Shown in pieces: positions 1 through 5,872 of a stretch of 6,874 nucleotides of DNA. The notes beneath the pieces were generated by a model. It had not been told where the DNA came from, did not search any database, and saw nothing but the letters and a program-made list of their open reading frames with translations. Origin of the DNA: an uncultured Clostridia bacterium (GTDB lineage Bacteria > Bacillota > Clostridia > TANB77 > CAG-508). The stretch lies in the NCBI GenBank assembly GCA_944391155.1, contig CALXSO010000044.1, positions 1 through 6,874 of the forward strand, in the 5' to 3' direction. Made by a program: the position numbers and the translations under genes. Numbering within the stretch: position 1 is the first letter of the stretch; every line of letters starts with the position of its first letter.

Positions 1-98
1 TACCGTTATTATATTTAGACAAAATTACAGTTAAATAATATATTAAGAATTTTTAATACAAAATTAAGAAAAAATAAATAGTATTATGAATTAATTTA

Positions 99-107
99 TG
101 TTAGAAT
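99..107 (+). promoter_or_regulatory. Extended -10 promoter candidate for the ABC exporter operon
   Basis: TG at 99-100, one base, then TAGAAT at 102-107 forms an extended -10 element (TGnTAGAAT, one mismatch to TATAAT). No good -35 box lies 17 nt upstream, as expected for extended -10 promoters. The predicted start site near 114 would give a leader of about 33 nt before the ATG at 147. In DNA this AT-rich such matches occur by chance, so the call rests on position. Confidence 0.4.
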
Positions 108-146
108 CATTTTGAAAATAAAGAAAATGAAAGGATGATCAAAAAT

Positions 147-1052
147 ATGAGTACAATTTTAAAATGTGAAAATCTGTGCAAAAAGTTTGGAAAAAAACAG
201 ATTTTACATAATGTTTCTTTAGAAATAAAGGAGGGAGATATATTAGGATTTATTGGTCCCAATGGGGCAGGAAAAACTACTACAATTAAATTAATTTTAG
301 GTTTACAAAGTATAACTTCTGGAAAAGTATATATCAATGGTTATGATATAGAAAAACAATTTACTAAAGCAATAGAAAAAGTAGGAGCAATTGTTGAAAA
401 TCCAGATATGTATATGTATTTAAGTGGAAAAGATAATTTAAAATTAGTTGCAAATATGTATAAAGGAATTAGAGAAGAAGATATTGATAGAGTAGTGAAA
501 TTGGTCAAATTAGAAAATAGAATTAATGATAAAGTTTCAAAATATTCTTTAGGAATGAGACAAAGATTAGGTATAGCACAGGCAATTTTACATAAACCGA
601 ATTTGTTGATTTTAGATGAGCCAACAAACGGATTAGATCCTGAAGGAATAAAAGAAATGAGAGAATTATTGATAAATCTTGCACAAGAAGAAAAAATGGC
701 AATATTGATTTCTAGTCATAATTTAGCAGAATTAGATAATTTTTGTAATAAAGTATGCATAATAAAAAATGGAGCAGTAATAGAAACAAGTGATATTGAT
801 TCAATTAAGAAAACGGATAATTTAAATACAAAAATTTTTGAAGTCAATGATACAGAAAAGATTAAAAAAATCATAAAAAATGCTGAAATAATGAGTAAGA
901 CACAATTTAAAATTCATATAGAAAGAGAAAAAATTCCAGAAATAGTTAGTAAACTAGTAGATGAAGATATAAAAATTTATGGAATTATAGAGGAAGAAAA
1001 ATCACTAGAAGATGCATTTTTTGAAAAGACAGGGGGGAATATAATTGGGTAG
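147..1052 (+). CDS. ABC transporter ATP-binding protein, BcrA-like exporter family
   Basis: Cytoplasmic ATPase of a two-component ABC-2 exporter of the type that includes bacitracin and lantibiotic immunity transporters. In order from this start: Walker A GPNGAGKT (37-44), a BcrA-style Q-loop VENPDMY (83-89, Glu where most ABC proteins have Gln), signature SLGMRQR (134-140), Walker B LLILDEP (153-159) and the H-loop His in SSHNLAE (about 191). A roughly 95-residue C-terminal extension follows, usual in this group. An in-frame ATG at 135 sits inside the AAGGATGAT ribosome site (131-139), so the ATG at 147 is the better start and gives 301 aa. The last 8 nt overlap the permease gene, which implies co-translation. 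The substrate cannot be read from the sequence; peptide or antibiotic export and self-protection are typical of relatives. ATPase identity is very secure. Confidence 0.95.
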   Translation: MSTILKCENLCKKFGKKQILHNVSLEIKEGDILGFIGPNGAGKTTTIKLILGLQSITSGKVYINGYDIEKQFTKAIEKVGAIVENPDMYMYLSGKDNLKLVANMYKGIREEDIDRVVKLVKLENRINDKVSKYSLGMRQRLGIAQAILHKPNLLILDEPTNGLDPEGIKEMRELLINLAQEEKMAILISSHNLAELDNFCNKVCIIKNGAVIETSDIDSIKKTDNLNTKIFEVNDTEKIKKIIKNAEIMSKTQFKIHIEREKIPEIVSKLVDEDIKIYGIIEEEKSLEDAFFEKTGGNIIG

Positions 1053-2505
1053 ATTAATAAAAAATGAATTAATAAAAATATTTAAAAAGAAAAGTTTATA
1101 TATTACTTTAATTATTATTTTTGCATTTATGATTTTTAGTAACATTATGTACAAAAATATGGATAGTAATTACTATTATGGTTATGGATATTCAGAAGAT
1201 ACCATGAATTATTTAAATGAACAACTAAGAAGCTTAGATCCTGAAAAATCAAGTGATATTAGTATGTATATAGATGTAAAATCTCAAATTGATATGTTAG
1301 AAATGATGAAAGAATATGAGGAAAATTCTTGGCAACAGCAAATAATAAGTGATAAATTATCAAATTATTTTAGAGAAAAGAATATGTATTTATATGGAGA
1401 AGAAAAAGACAATCAAAAAGCTGATGAAATGCAAGCAAAGATTGATGGAATAAAGCAAAAATTAGATATAGATGATTGGAAATATTTTGCACAACAAGAA
1501 TTAAATGAGACAAATGAAAAAATAAAAGAAATTGAAGAACAAGAAAAAAATACAGAGGATAAGCAGATTTTAAAAAGTTTGGAACAAGAAAAAGAATCAG
1601 CAAGAGTAGATAAAATAGTAGCAGAATATAGAGTAAGTAAAAATATAAAATACGGAAATGACTATTTAAATCAAGCTTTAAGAGACTATGAAAGTAGTGC
1701 AACTGAACTGATTAGATATGAAGGATTTGATAGAAAGTTAACATATGAAGAAAAAACACAGTATAATGATTTATTAGAAAATAGAGAAGTTAATAAATAT
1801 GTTATAGAAAATAATGTCGATGTAAATAATATGAATCTAAAAAGTATGATGGAGGATTTTTTTAATCAATTTGGAATATTTCTTTTAGTTATTCTTGTAA
1901 TGATTGCAGGAACAATTGTTAGTGAAGAATTTAATAAAGGAACTATAAAATTATTATTGGTAAAACCGTATTCAAGAAATAAAATTTTAGCATCAAAATT
2001 TATTACTTCAATGATTATGATTATTTTTGTAATATCTATTTTGGTAATTATGGAATTGATTACAGGAGGAGTAATATTTGGATTTGATAGTTTATCAATA
2101 CCAGTTCTCGAATATGATTTTAATACAAATTCTATTCAAGCAATAAATGTTTTTGTATATTTAGGAATACAATTGTTGACACAACTTCCTATGATTGTTT
2201 TATTAACAACTTTAGCATTTGTTCTTAGCACATTATTTTCAAATAGTGCTTTAGCAATAACAATTTCATTACTTGGATATATGTCTACAAGTATTATAAA
2301 TCAATTAGCAATGGCATATAATATACAATTTTTAAAATATTTTGTTACAATGAACTGGGATTTATCACAATATTTATTTGGCGGTTTGCCATATATGGAA
2401 GGTATGTCTATGCTATTGTCAATAATAATTTGTATAATGTATTTCTTAATTATGGTAATTCCAACTTGGACCATTTTTAGAAAGCGAAATATAAAAAATA
2501 TTTAG
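1045..2505 (+). CDS. ABC-2 type permease subunit with a large extracytoplasmic coiled-coil loop
   Basis: Membrane partner of the upstream ATPase. It starts with TTG at 1045 inside the end of the ATPase gene, 7 nt after AGGGGGG (1031-1037), so the two are translationally coupled. 486 aa. Hydrophobic segments lie near residues 17-36, 274-293, 320-345, 366-397, 401-421 and 455-475: one helix, then a loop of about 235 residues, then five helices. The stretch around 288-310 (GTIVSEEFNKGTIKLLLVKP) is characteristic of ABC-2 permeases. The long loop after helix 1 carries a Tyr-rich patch (43-49, YYYGYGY) and a heptad-like, highly charged region at about 125-195, rich in Glu, Lys and Gln, predicted to be coiled coil. 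The permease fold is secure; the exported substrate is unknown. Confidence 0.93.
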   Translation: MGRLIKNELIKIFKKKSLYITLIIIFAFMIFSNIMYKNMDSNYYYGYGYSEDTMNYLNEQLRSLDPEKSSDISMYIDVKSQIDMLEMMKEYEENSWQQQIISDKLSNYFREKNMYLYGEEKDNQKADEMQAKIDGIKQKLDIDDWKYFAQQELNETNEKIKEIEEQEKNTEDKQILKSLEQEKESARVDKIVAEYRVSKNIKYGNDYLNQALRDYESSATELIRYEGFDRKLTYEEKTQYNDLLENREVNKYVIENNVDVNNMNLKSMMEDFFNQFGIFLLVILVMIAGTIVSEEFNKGTIKLLLVKPYSRNKILASKFITSMIMIIFVISILVIMELITGGVIFGFDSLSIPVLEYDFNTNSIQAINVFVYLGIQLLTQLPMIVLLTTLAFVLSTLFSNSALAITISLLGYMSTSIINQLAMAYNIQFLKYFVTMNWDLSQYLFGGLPYMEGMSMLLSIIICIMYFLIMVIPTWTIFRKRNIKNI

Positions 2506-2507
2506 TT

Positions 2508-2709
2508 TTGCTATCTAAGTATAGATATATTAATGAATTACTGTCTGATAAAATTGAGGAAAAATTATTTTTAGATTTTTGTGTAAAAAATAAGGCTATA
2601 TATGATGTTAGATATTAGAACAATGTGTTTTTAAACTAGAAATATAGAGCAAATAGAAAATATATTAGATGTAACAATGATAGAACAATATGTTTTTTTG
2701 CTAGAATAA
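2508..2709 (+). pseudogene. Possible decayed coding remnant downstream of the exporter
   Basis: Two short open stretches look protein-like but have no plausible start or ribosome site. The first (2508-2618) includes YINELLSDKIEEKLFLDFC and stops at a TAG. The second, in another frame (2635-2709), includes NIEQIENILDVTMIEQYVF and ends at TAA. Both have the amphipathic, Glu/Lys/Leu-rich character of real helical protein rather than translated AT-rich noise. A frameshifted remnant of a small lost gene would explain this; chance cannot be excluded, and I do not recognise a family. A related 26-bp direct repeat lies inside it. Confidence 0.25.
2616..2706 (+). repeat. Imperfect 26-bp direct repeat pair
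   Basis: Copies at 2616-2641 and 2681-2706 both begin TAGAACAAT and end CTAGAA, and match at 22 of 26 positions. Their first bases are 65 bp apart. In one frame each copy encodes a version of xEQxVFxLE (LEQCVFKLE and IEQYVFLLE), so the pair may be an internal repeat of a lost protein rather than a regulatory site. Confidence 0.6.
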
Positions 2710-2718
2710 AAATAAATT

Positions 2719-2816
2719 ACTCAAAAGATTGATTTTTAAGAGTTTTTGTCAAAAATAAATTTGATTTTATATACTTTTTGACGAAAAACAATTAATATTA
2801 ATCTTTTGAGTTTTTT
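2719..2816 (+). terminator. Two-tier long hairpin with T tract, likely exporter-operon terminator
   Basis: The outer arms ACTCAAAAGATT (2719-2730) and AATCTTTTGAGT (2800-2811) are perfect 12-bp complements and can extend 3 bp inward with a G-T pair. After an asymmetric internal loop, inner arms at 2742-2755 and 2775-2789 pair over 14 bp with a single bulged G at 2783, leaving a 19-nt loop. TTTTTT follows at 2811-2816. The structure is far larger than an ordinary intrinsic terminator. It lies about 210 nt after the permease stop and between convergent genes, so it may also stop transcription from the minus-strand gene, although no equally good T tract is seen on that side. A small palindromic mobile element is an alternative. 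Confidence 0.6.
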
Positions 2817-2832
2817 ATTATATATGAAAAAT

Positions 2833-2928
2833 TTACTTATTTTTTAACTCTTTGCGAAATTTTCTGTGTACAACAAGAAAAGCAATAAATAAAAAACAAA
2901 TGAGTCTTGCAAATAATATCTTTGCTAT
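2833..2928 (-). pseudogene. Possible remnant of a membrane protein C-terminus
   Basis: On the minus strand an open stretch of 31 codons runs from just after a TAA (2929-2931) to a TAA at 2833-2835. It reads as a hydrophobic helix (ARLICFLFIAFLVV) followed by a basic tail (HRKFRKELKNK), the usual 'positive-inside' end of a membrane protein. It has no ATG, GTG or TTG start upstream of the helix, so as it stands it is not a complete gene. It lies 60 nt downstream of the minus-strand DUF3298 gene in the same direction. It may be the tail of a lost gene or of a separated membrane anchor; chance is possible. Confidence 0.25.
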
Positions 2929-2988
2929 TTACTTATAAAGTTAAGTATGGAATAACATAAAAAGTAATGCTAAATATTTTTTGTATAT

Positions 2989-3627
2989 TTATTTAGGAAT
3001 AAAAAATACGGGAATACCGCTAGAGTATGGAGCTATCTCATAACTTTGAAAAAAAATTGCAATATTTTTTTCATTTAAATAGAATTGATTAAATTTAAAA
3101 TTATTTAATACTAATTGACAGCTATTATCAAAATATATTTTCTGATTATTTTCTTTCTGAATATTTATCTGATGATTGATTTCCTGTAAAATATATAATA
3201 AAAAAGATGAATCATTTTTATAACAGTCATTTAATAAAAATTCTTTTCCAATTAAAATATTCCAATTTTGAGCAATCATTATAGTTGAACCATGAGCTCC
3301 ACCAGTATAAGTATATTCTTTTTGATATAAACTTAAAATATTATTATCGTTGTATGTTATAACAAAGTCTAAAATTAATTCATATACAAAAATGGGATAA
3401 CCATTTGATTTGTTATATTCATAGTCTTGTTTTGCTATAGCAAATAAATTTTTTTCAGAATATAATTTAGTTTTAAAAGCTTCAATTTGATTAAAATGGT
3501 TGAATTTTTCTATTCCATACATATATTTATTTGAAATTATTTTAGGATAAGTGATACAATATTTTAAAATTAATGTATTATCATATTTTAATCTGTTTTC
3601 TAAAGTTATTTTTTGTATTTCAAACAT
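2989..3627 (-). CDS. DUF4163/DUF3298 domain protein without signal peptide
   Basis: A 212-aa protein of the family that also forms the extracellular part of RsiV anti-sigma factors and the N-terminal part of some polysaccharide deacetylases such as PdaC. Seen here: a DUF4163-like N-terminal half beginning near ITYPKI (25-30), the hallmark YTYTGGAHG (105-113), and the DUF3298 closing motif YEIAPYSSGIPVFFIP (196-211) at the extreme C-terminus. Family members usually carry an N-terminal membrane helix or signal peptide; none is seen here, so the protein is either cytoplasmic or has lost its anchor. The ATG at 3627 is preferred because GGTGAT lies 4 nt upstream. In-frame TTG and ATG codons at 3654 and 3639 lack a ribosome site and add no signal sequence. 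It is transcribed alone, convergent with the exporter and divergent from the S66 gene. Family is fairly certain; function is unknown. Confidence 0.82.
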   Translation of the reverse strand: MFEIQKITLENRLKYDNTLILKYCITYPKIISNKYMYGIEKFNHFNQIEAFKTKLYSEKNLFAIAKQDYEYNKSNGYPIFVYELILDFVITYNDNNILSLYQKEYTYTGGAHGSTIMIAQNWNILIGKEFLLNDCYKNDSSFLLYILQEINHQINIQKENNQKIYFDNSCQLVLNNFKFNQFYLNEKNIAIFFQSYEIAPYSSGIPVFFIPK

Positions 3628-3689
3628 AGGAATCACCATTAAATATTTATGCAAAATAAAATAAAAATAAACCGTTTACAATTTAAACT

Positions 3690-3715
3690 TACTTTTATAT
3701 AAAAATATAAAAGTA
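3690..3715. other. Perfect 11-bp palindrome with 4-nt loop, possible operator
   Basis: TACTTTTATAT (3690-3700) is followed by AAAA and its exact reverse complement (3705-3715). No T tract follows on either strand, so it is not a standard intrinsic terminator. It lies about 63 nt upstream of the minus-strand gene start, a position that fits an operator or a 5'-UTR hairpin for that gene. I see no convincing promoter for the minus-strand gene around it. Confidence 0.45.
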
Positions 3716-3733
3716 GAATATATTTACTATTTA

Positions 3734-3760
3734 GTATGGCATGAAAGTAATCTGTCTGAA
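3734..3760 (+). repeat. Copy 1 of a diverged intergenic repeat
   Basis: This stretch starts GTATGGCATGAAAG and ends GTCTGAA. It resembles 5667-5692 downstream of apt, which starts GTATCCATAAAGG and also ends GTCTGAA, with a few substitutions and single-base indels. A third partial match, AGTATGGCATAAAG, is at 5717-5730. All are in intergenic DNA, on the same strand. Function is unknown. Confidence 0.4.
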
Positions 3761-3893
3761 GGGGTAATATATAAATATTTTTTATAAAAAAAAGATTTAG
3801 ATCCTCCTATTGATCCTTGACAAAAAATATTTATTATCAACCTTTCAGAATACTTTACAAAATGAAGTCTGAATTGTAATATATAAATATTTT
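3754..3893 (+). repeat. Direct repeat GTCTGAA-n-GTAATATATAAATATTTT
   Basis: Two copies lie at 3754-3781 and 3867-3893. Each has GTCTGAA, a 2-3 nt spacer that differs, and an identical 18-bp stretch GTAATATATAAATATTTT. The second copy also closes an inverted pair, TTCAGA (3844-3849) with TCTGAA (3868-3873). The pair sits between divergent genes and upstream of the promoter at 3921. It could be paired regulator sites or a local duplication. Confidence 0.55.
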
Positions 3894-3920
3894 AAGTTTA
3901 ACAAGAAAAAAATTTTATTG

Positions 3921-3949
3921 TTGACTTTTTAATAAATTTTTTCTAAAAT
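3921..3949 (+). promoter_or_regulatory. Sigma-A type promoter for the S66-apt operon
   Basis: TTGACT (3921-3926), a 17-nt spacer, and TAAAAT (3944-3949) form a near-consensus promoter, with one mismatch in each box. The predicted start of transcription is near 3956. The -10 box overlaps the ATG at 3948-3950, so that ATG cannot be the translation start of this transcript. Confidence 0.75.
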
Positions 3950-3983
3950 GAATTTAGAAAATTTAATGGAGGATTATGATCAT

Positions 3984-5078
3984 ATGAATTATCCACAGTT
4001 TTTGAAAAAAGGTGATGTTATTGGCATTTGTGCACCATCAGGAGGAATAGTGGGAGAGGAAAAAATAACTAAGCTTGAGCTAGCAGAAGAACAATTAGAA
4101 AATATGGGGTACAAAATACTGGAGACAGAAAGTGTTAGAAAAGAGGAAAGAGGAAGAAGTGCATCAGGAGAGCAAAGAGCAAAAGAATTTATGGAATTAT
4201 TAGAAAATCAAAATGTGAAAAGTATAATATTTGCAACAGGTGGTGATTTTTTGATAGAAATGTTAGATTTTTTAGATTTTGAAAAAATTAGATTTTTAGA
4301 ACCTAAATGGATGCAAGGTTTTTCAGACATAACAGGAATTAGTTTTTTATTTAATACTATTTTAGATATCCCAACAATTTATTGTCAAACTATAAAAGAT
4401 TATGCAATGGTTCCACTTTATCGTAATTTGAAAGATGCACTTAGATTGCAGGAGGGAGAAGAAGTTGTTCAAAAATCATTTGAAAAATGTGAAAAAGTAG
4501 TAGATTTTAGAATTGAAGATAATGAACAAAAAACTAATGATATATTTGAAAATAATAGTGAAATACTGCAAAAAGATATAGTAGATATTGAAGAATTAAA
4601 AAAAGGATATGATTTAACAGAAAAAGTAATTTGGAAAAATATTTTTGGACAAGACAGAATAGAAATGAAAGGAAGAAGCATCGGTGGTTGTTTAGATTGT
4701 ATAAAATCTTTTATTGGTACCAAATATGATAGAGTTAATGAATATATAGAAAAACATAAAAATGATGGAATTATTTGGTTTTTAGAAGTTTTTGAAATGA
4801 ATACACCAGAATTGTATAGAACATTATGGCAGATGAAAAATGCTGGTTATTTTAAATATTGTAATGGAATAATTTTTGGAAGATCTCTTTTTATAAGAAA
4901 TGATTATGATATTAATTTTAATGATACAGTTAAAGAAGTTTTAAAAGATTTGGATATTCCAGTAATTTGTGATGCAGATATAGGTCATGTTGCACCACAA
5001 ATGGCAATAGTTAATGGGGCAATTTTAGAAATTATATCAGAAAAAGGTAAAGGTATTGTAAAAACATATTTTGATTAA
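3984..5078 (+). CDS. S66 family (LD-carboxypeptidase-like) protein, nucleophile Ser not evident
   Basis: 364 aa from the ATG at 3984, which follows GGAGG (3968-3972). The open frame extends up to 3948, but that ATG lies within the -10 box. S66 enzymes such as LdcA cleave the L,D bond in muropeptide tetrapeptides during wall recycling; MccF relatives cleave microcin C. Visible family features: N-terminal KKGDVIGICAPSGG (8-21), FATGGDFLIEMLDFLDF (83-99), GFSDITG (112-118), GGCLDCIKSFIGT (234-246), and the Glu of IIWFLE (268) and His of DADIGHVAP (335), matching the Glu and His of the Ser-Glu-His triad of P. aeruginosa LdcA. The GG-to-L stretch where the nucleophilic Ser should lie reads GGDFLIEML with no Ser, Thr or Cys. 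A charged insert occupies about 165-220. Relatives with this pattern exist in Clostridia as far as I recall, so loss of LdcA chemistry is likely but unproven. No signal peptide; cytoplasmic. Confidence 0.85.
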   Translation: MNYPQFLKKGDVIGICAPSGGIVGEEKITKLELAEEQLENMGYKILETESVRKEERGRSASGEQRAKEFMELLENQNVKSIIFATGGDFLIEMLDFLDFEKIRFLEPKWMQGFSDITGISFLFNTILDIPTIYCQTIKDYAMVPLYRNLKDALRLQEGEEVVQKSFEKCEKVVDFRIEDNEQKTNDIFENNSEILQKDIVDIEELKKGYDLTEKVIWKNIFGQDRIEMKGRSIGGCLDCIKSFIGTKYDRVNEYIEKHKNDGIIWFLEVFEMNTPELYRTLWQMKNAGYFKYCNGIIFGRSLFIRNDYDINFNDTVKEVLKDLDIPVICDADIGHVAPQMAIVNGAILEIISEKGKGIVKTYFD

Positions 5079-5108
5079 AAAGTATAAAAAAAAGAGGAGA
5101 AATGTTTT

Positions 5109-5648
5109 ATGAAAATTATAAAAAATATTTTAAAAAATGAATTGAATATAAGAACGGAAAAAAATTATCCAATAGAAGGTGTTGAATTTATTGATATTAT
5201 GCCTTTATTGTTACAAAAGCAAGTCTTTTCTGAAGTAATAGATATGTTTGTAAAAGAAATAAAAAAATTTCCAATAGATTATATTGTAGCTCCTGAAGCT
5301 AGAGGCTTTTTATTGGGGTCTGCAATTGCAAATAACTTAAAAGTAGGGTGTATTCCAGTTAGAAAAAAAGGAAAATTGCCACCAACAACAATTGAAAGAG
5401 AATTCGCATACGAAAAAGAGTATGGGGAAGATATTCTGGTATTACCTAAGTTGGTTAATGAAGAATATTGTAATAAAAATTATTATATAGTAGATGATAT
5501 ATATGCAACAGGAAATACTATGAAAGCTATTGAAAATACAATTAAACTTTTAGGAGGAAATGTCGTAGGAAAAGGTGTAATTATGAATATTATAGAATTA
5601 AACAATGAGAAAAATGTTTATTCTTTAATAGATGTAAATGAAGAATAG
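5109..5648 (+). CDS. apt: Adenine phosphoribosyltransferase
   Basis: Converts adenine and PRPP to AMP in purine salvage; soluble and normally dimeric. 179 aa, slightly longer than the usual 170-172. Seen in the sequence: FIDIMPLL (27-34) near the N-terminus, PEARGFLLGSAIA (62-74), the flexible-loop motif PVRKKGKLPPTT (83-94) with EYG (104-106), and the PRPP-binding loop IVDDIYATGNTM (127-138). The loop reads ATGNT where most Apt proteins have ATGGT, a mild change that should keep the two catalytic acidic residues. GAGGAG (5094-5099) lies 9 nt before the chosen ATG; an out-of-frame ATG at 5102 is too close to serve. It starts 30 nt after the S66 stop with no terminator between, so the two are probably co-transcribed. 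A link between wall recycling and purine salvage is not obvious. Confidence 0.9.
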   Translation: MKIIKNILKNELNIRTEKNYPIEGVEFIDIMPLLLQKQVFSEVIDMFVKEIKKFPIDYIVAPEARGFLLGSAIANNLKVGCIPVRKKGKLPPTTIEREFAYEKEYGEDILVLPKLVNEEYCNKNYYIVDDIYATGNTMKAIENTIKLLGGNVVGKGVIMNIIELNNEKNVYSLIDVNEE

Positions 5649-5658
5649 ATATGGTTAC

Positions 5659-5697
5659 AATTCAGTGTATCCATAAAGGTAATTCGTCTGAATTTTA
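5659..5697 (+). terminator. Weak hairpin after apt, possible terminator
   Basis: AATTCAG (5659-5665) and CTGAATT (5688-5694) are perfect 7-bp complements around a 22-nt unpaired loop, followed by TTTTATTA. The stem is short and A/T-rich and the loop is large, so terminator strength is doubtful. It is the only candidate between apt and the next promoter. The arms contain the CTGAA motif also seen at 3844-3873. Confidence 0.3.
5667..5692 (+). repeat. Copy 2 of the diverged intergenic repeat
   Basis: This copy is related to 3734-3760 (GTAT..CAT.AAAG.TAAT..GTCTGAA). It overlaps the hairpin at 5659-5694. A further partial copy, AGTATGGCATAAAG, lies at 5717-5730, 22 nt before the leader promoter. 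Confidence 0.4.
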
Positions 5698-5751
5698 TTA
5701 TAGATAGTTACTGTGCAGTATGGCATAAAGAAAATTTTTTATTATAGGTAC

Positions 5752-5781
5752 TTGACAATAGTAAATAATTTATGTTATATT
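5752..5781 (+). promoter_or_regulatory. Strong sigma-A promoter for the leader and amino-acid transporter
   Basis: A perfect -35 TTGACA (5752-5757) is separated by 18 nt from TATATT (5776-5781, one mismatch to consensus). TG at 5773-5774 adds an extended -10. Transcription should begin near 5788, about 25 nt before the leader-peptide ATG. A strong constitutive promoter before a terminator is the arrangement expected for control by attenuation. Confidence 0.8.
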
Positions 5782-5812
5782 GCATATTAATATAGAAGTA
5801 GGAGAAATTTTT

Positions 5813-5872
5813 ATGAAAGTATTTAGTATGAAAAATTTTAAAGGTTATAGCAACCATCATCATATAAATTAG
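5813..5872 (+). CDS. Leader peptide with three consecutive His codons
   Basis: A 19-residue open frame, MKVFSMKNFKGYSNHHHIN, runs from the ATG at 5813 to TAG at 5870-5872. AGGAGA (5800-5805) is correctly placed 7-8 nt upstream, so it should be well translated. Three CAT codons in a row (5855-5863) lie just before the stop; His is uncommon in the other proteins of this window and no other His run occurs. The stop codon overlaps the first arm of the hairpin chain that ends in an intrinsic terminator. These are the features of attenuator leader peptides such as HisL of enteric bacteria, where ribosome stalling at scarce aminoacyl-tRNA sets the RNA fold. The peptide itself probably has no function beyond being translated. 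Confidence 0.8.
   Translation: MKVFSMKNFKGYSNHHHIN

Noticed and set aside
1370..1702. 110-codon minus-strand frame inside the permease
   Set aside because: Its Leu/Phe/Tyr-rich translation is the complement of the Lys/Glu/Asp-rich coiled-coil segment of the permease.
3801..3813. AGGAGG-like ribosome site on the minus strand (reverse of 3803-3808)
   Set aside because: No start codon follows within a usable distance and no open frame continues from it.
3817..3845. Perfect TTGACA at 3817-3822 as a second promoter before the S66 gene
   Set aside because: The bases 16-18 nt downstream (around AACCTT) do not resemble a -10 box, and a better promoter exists at 3921-3949.
5102..5108. ATG at 5102 as the apt start
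   Set aside because: It is out of frame with the Apt protein and only 2 nt from the ribosome site.
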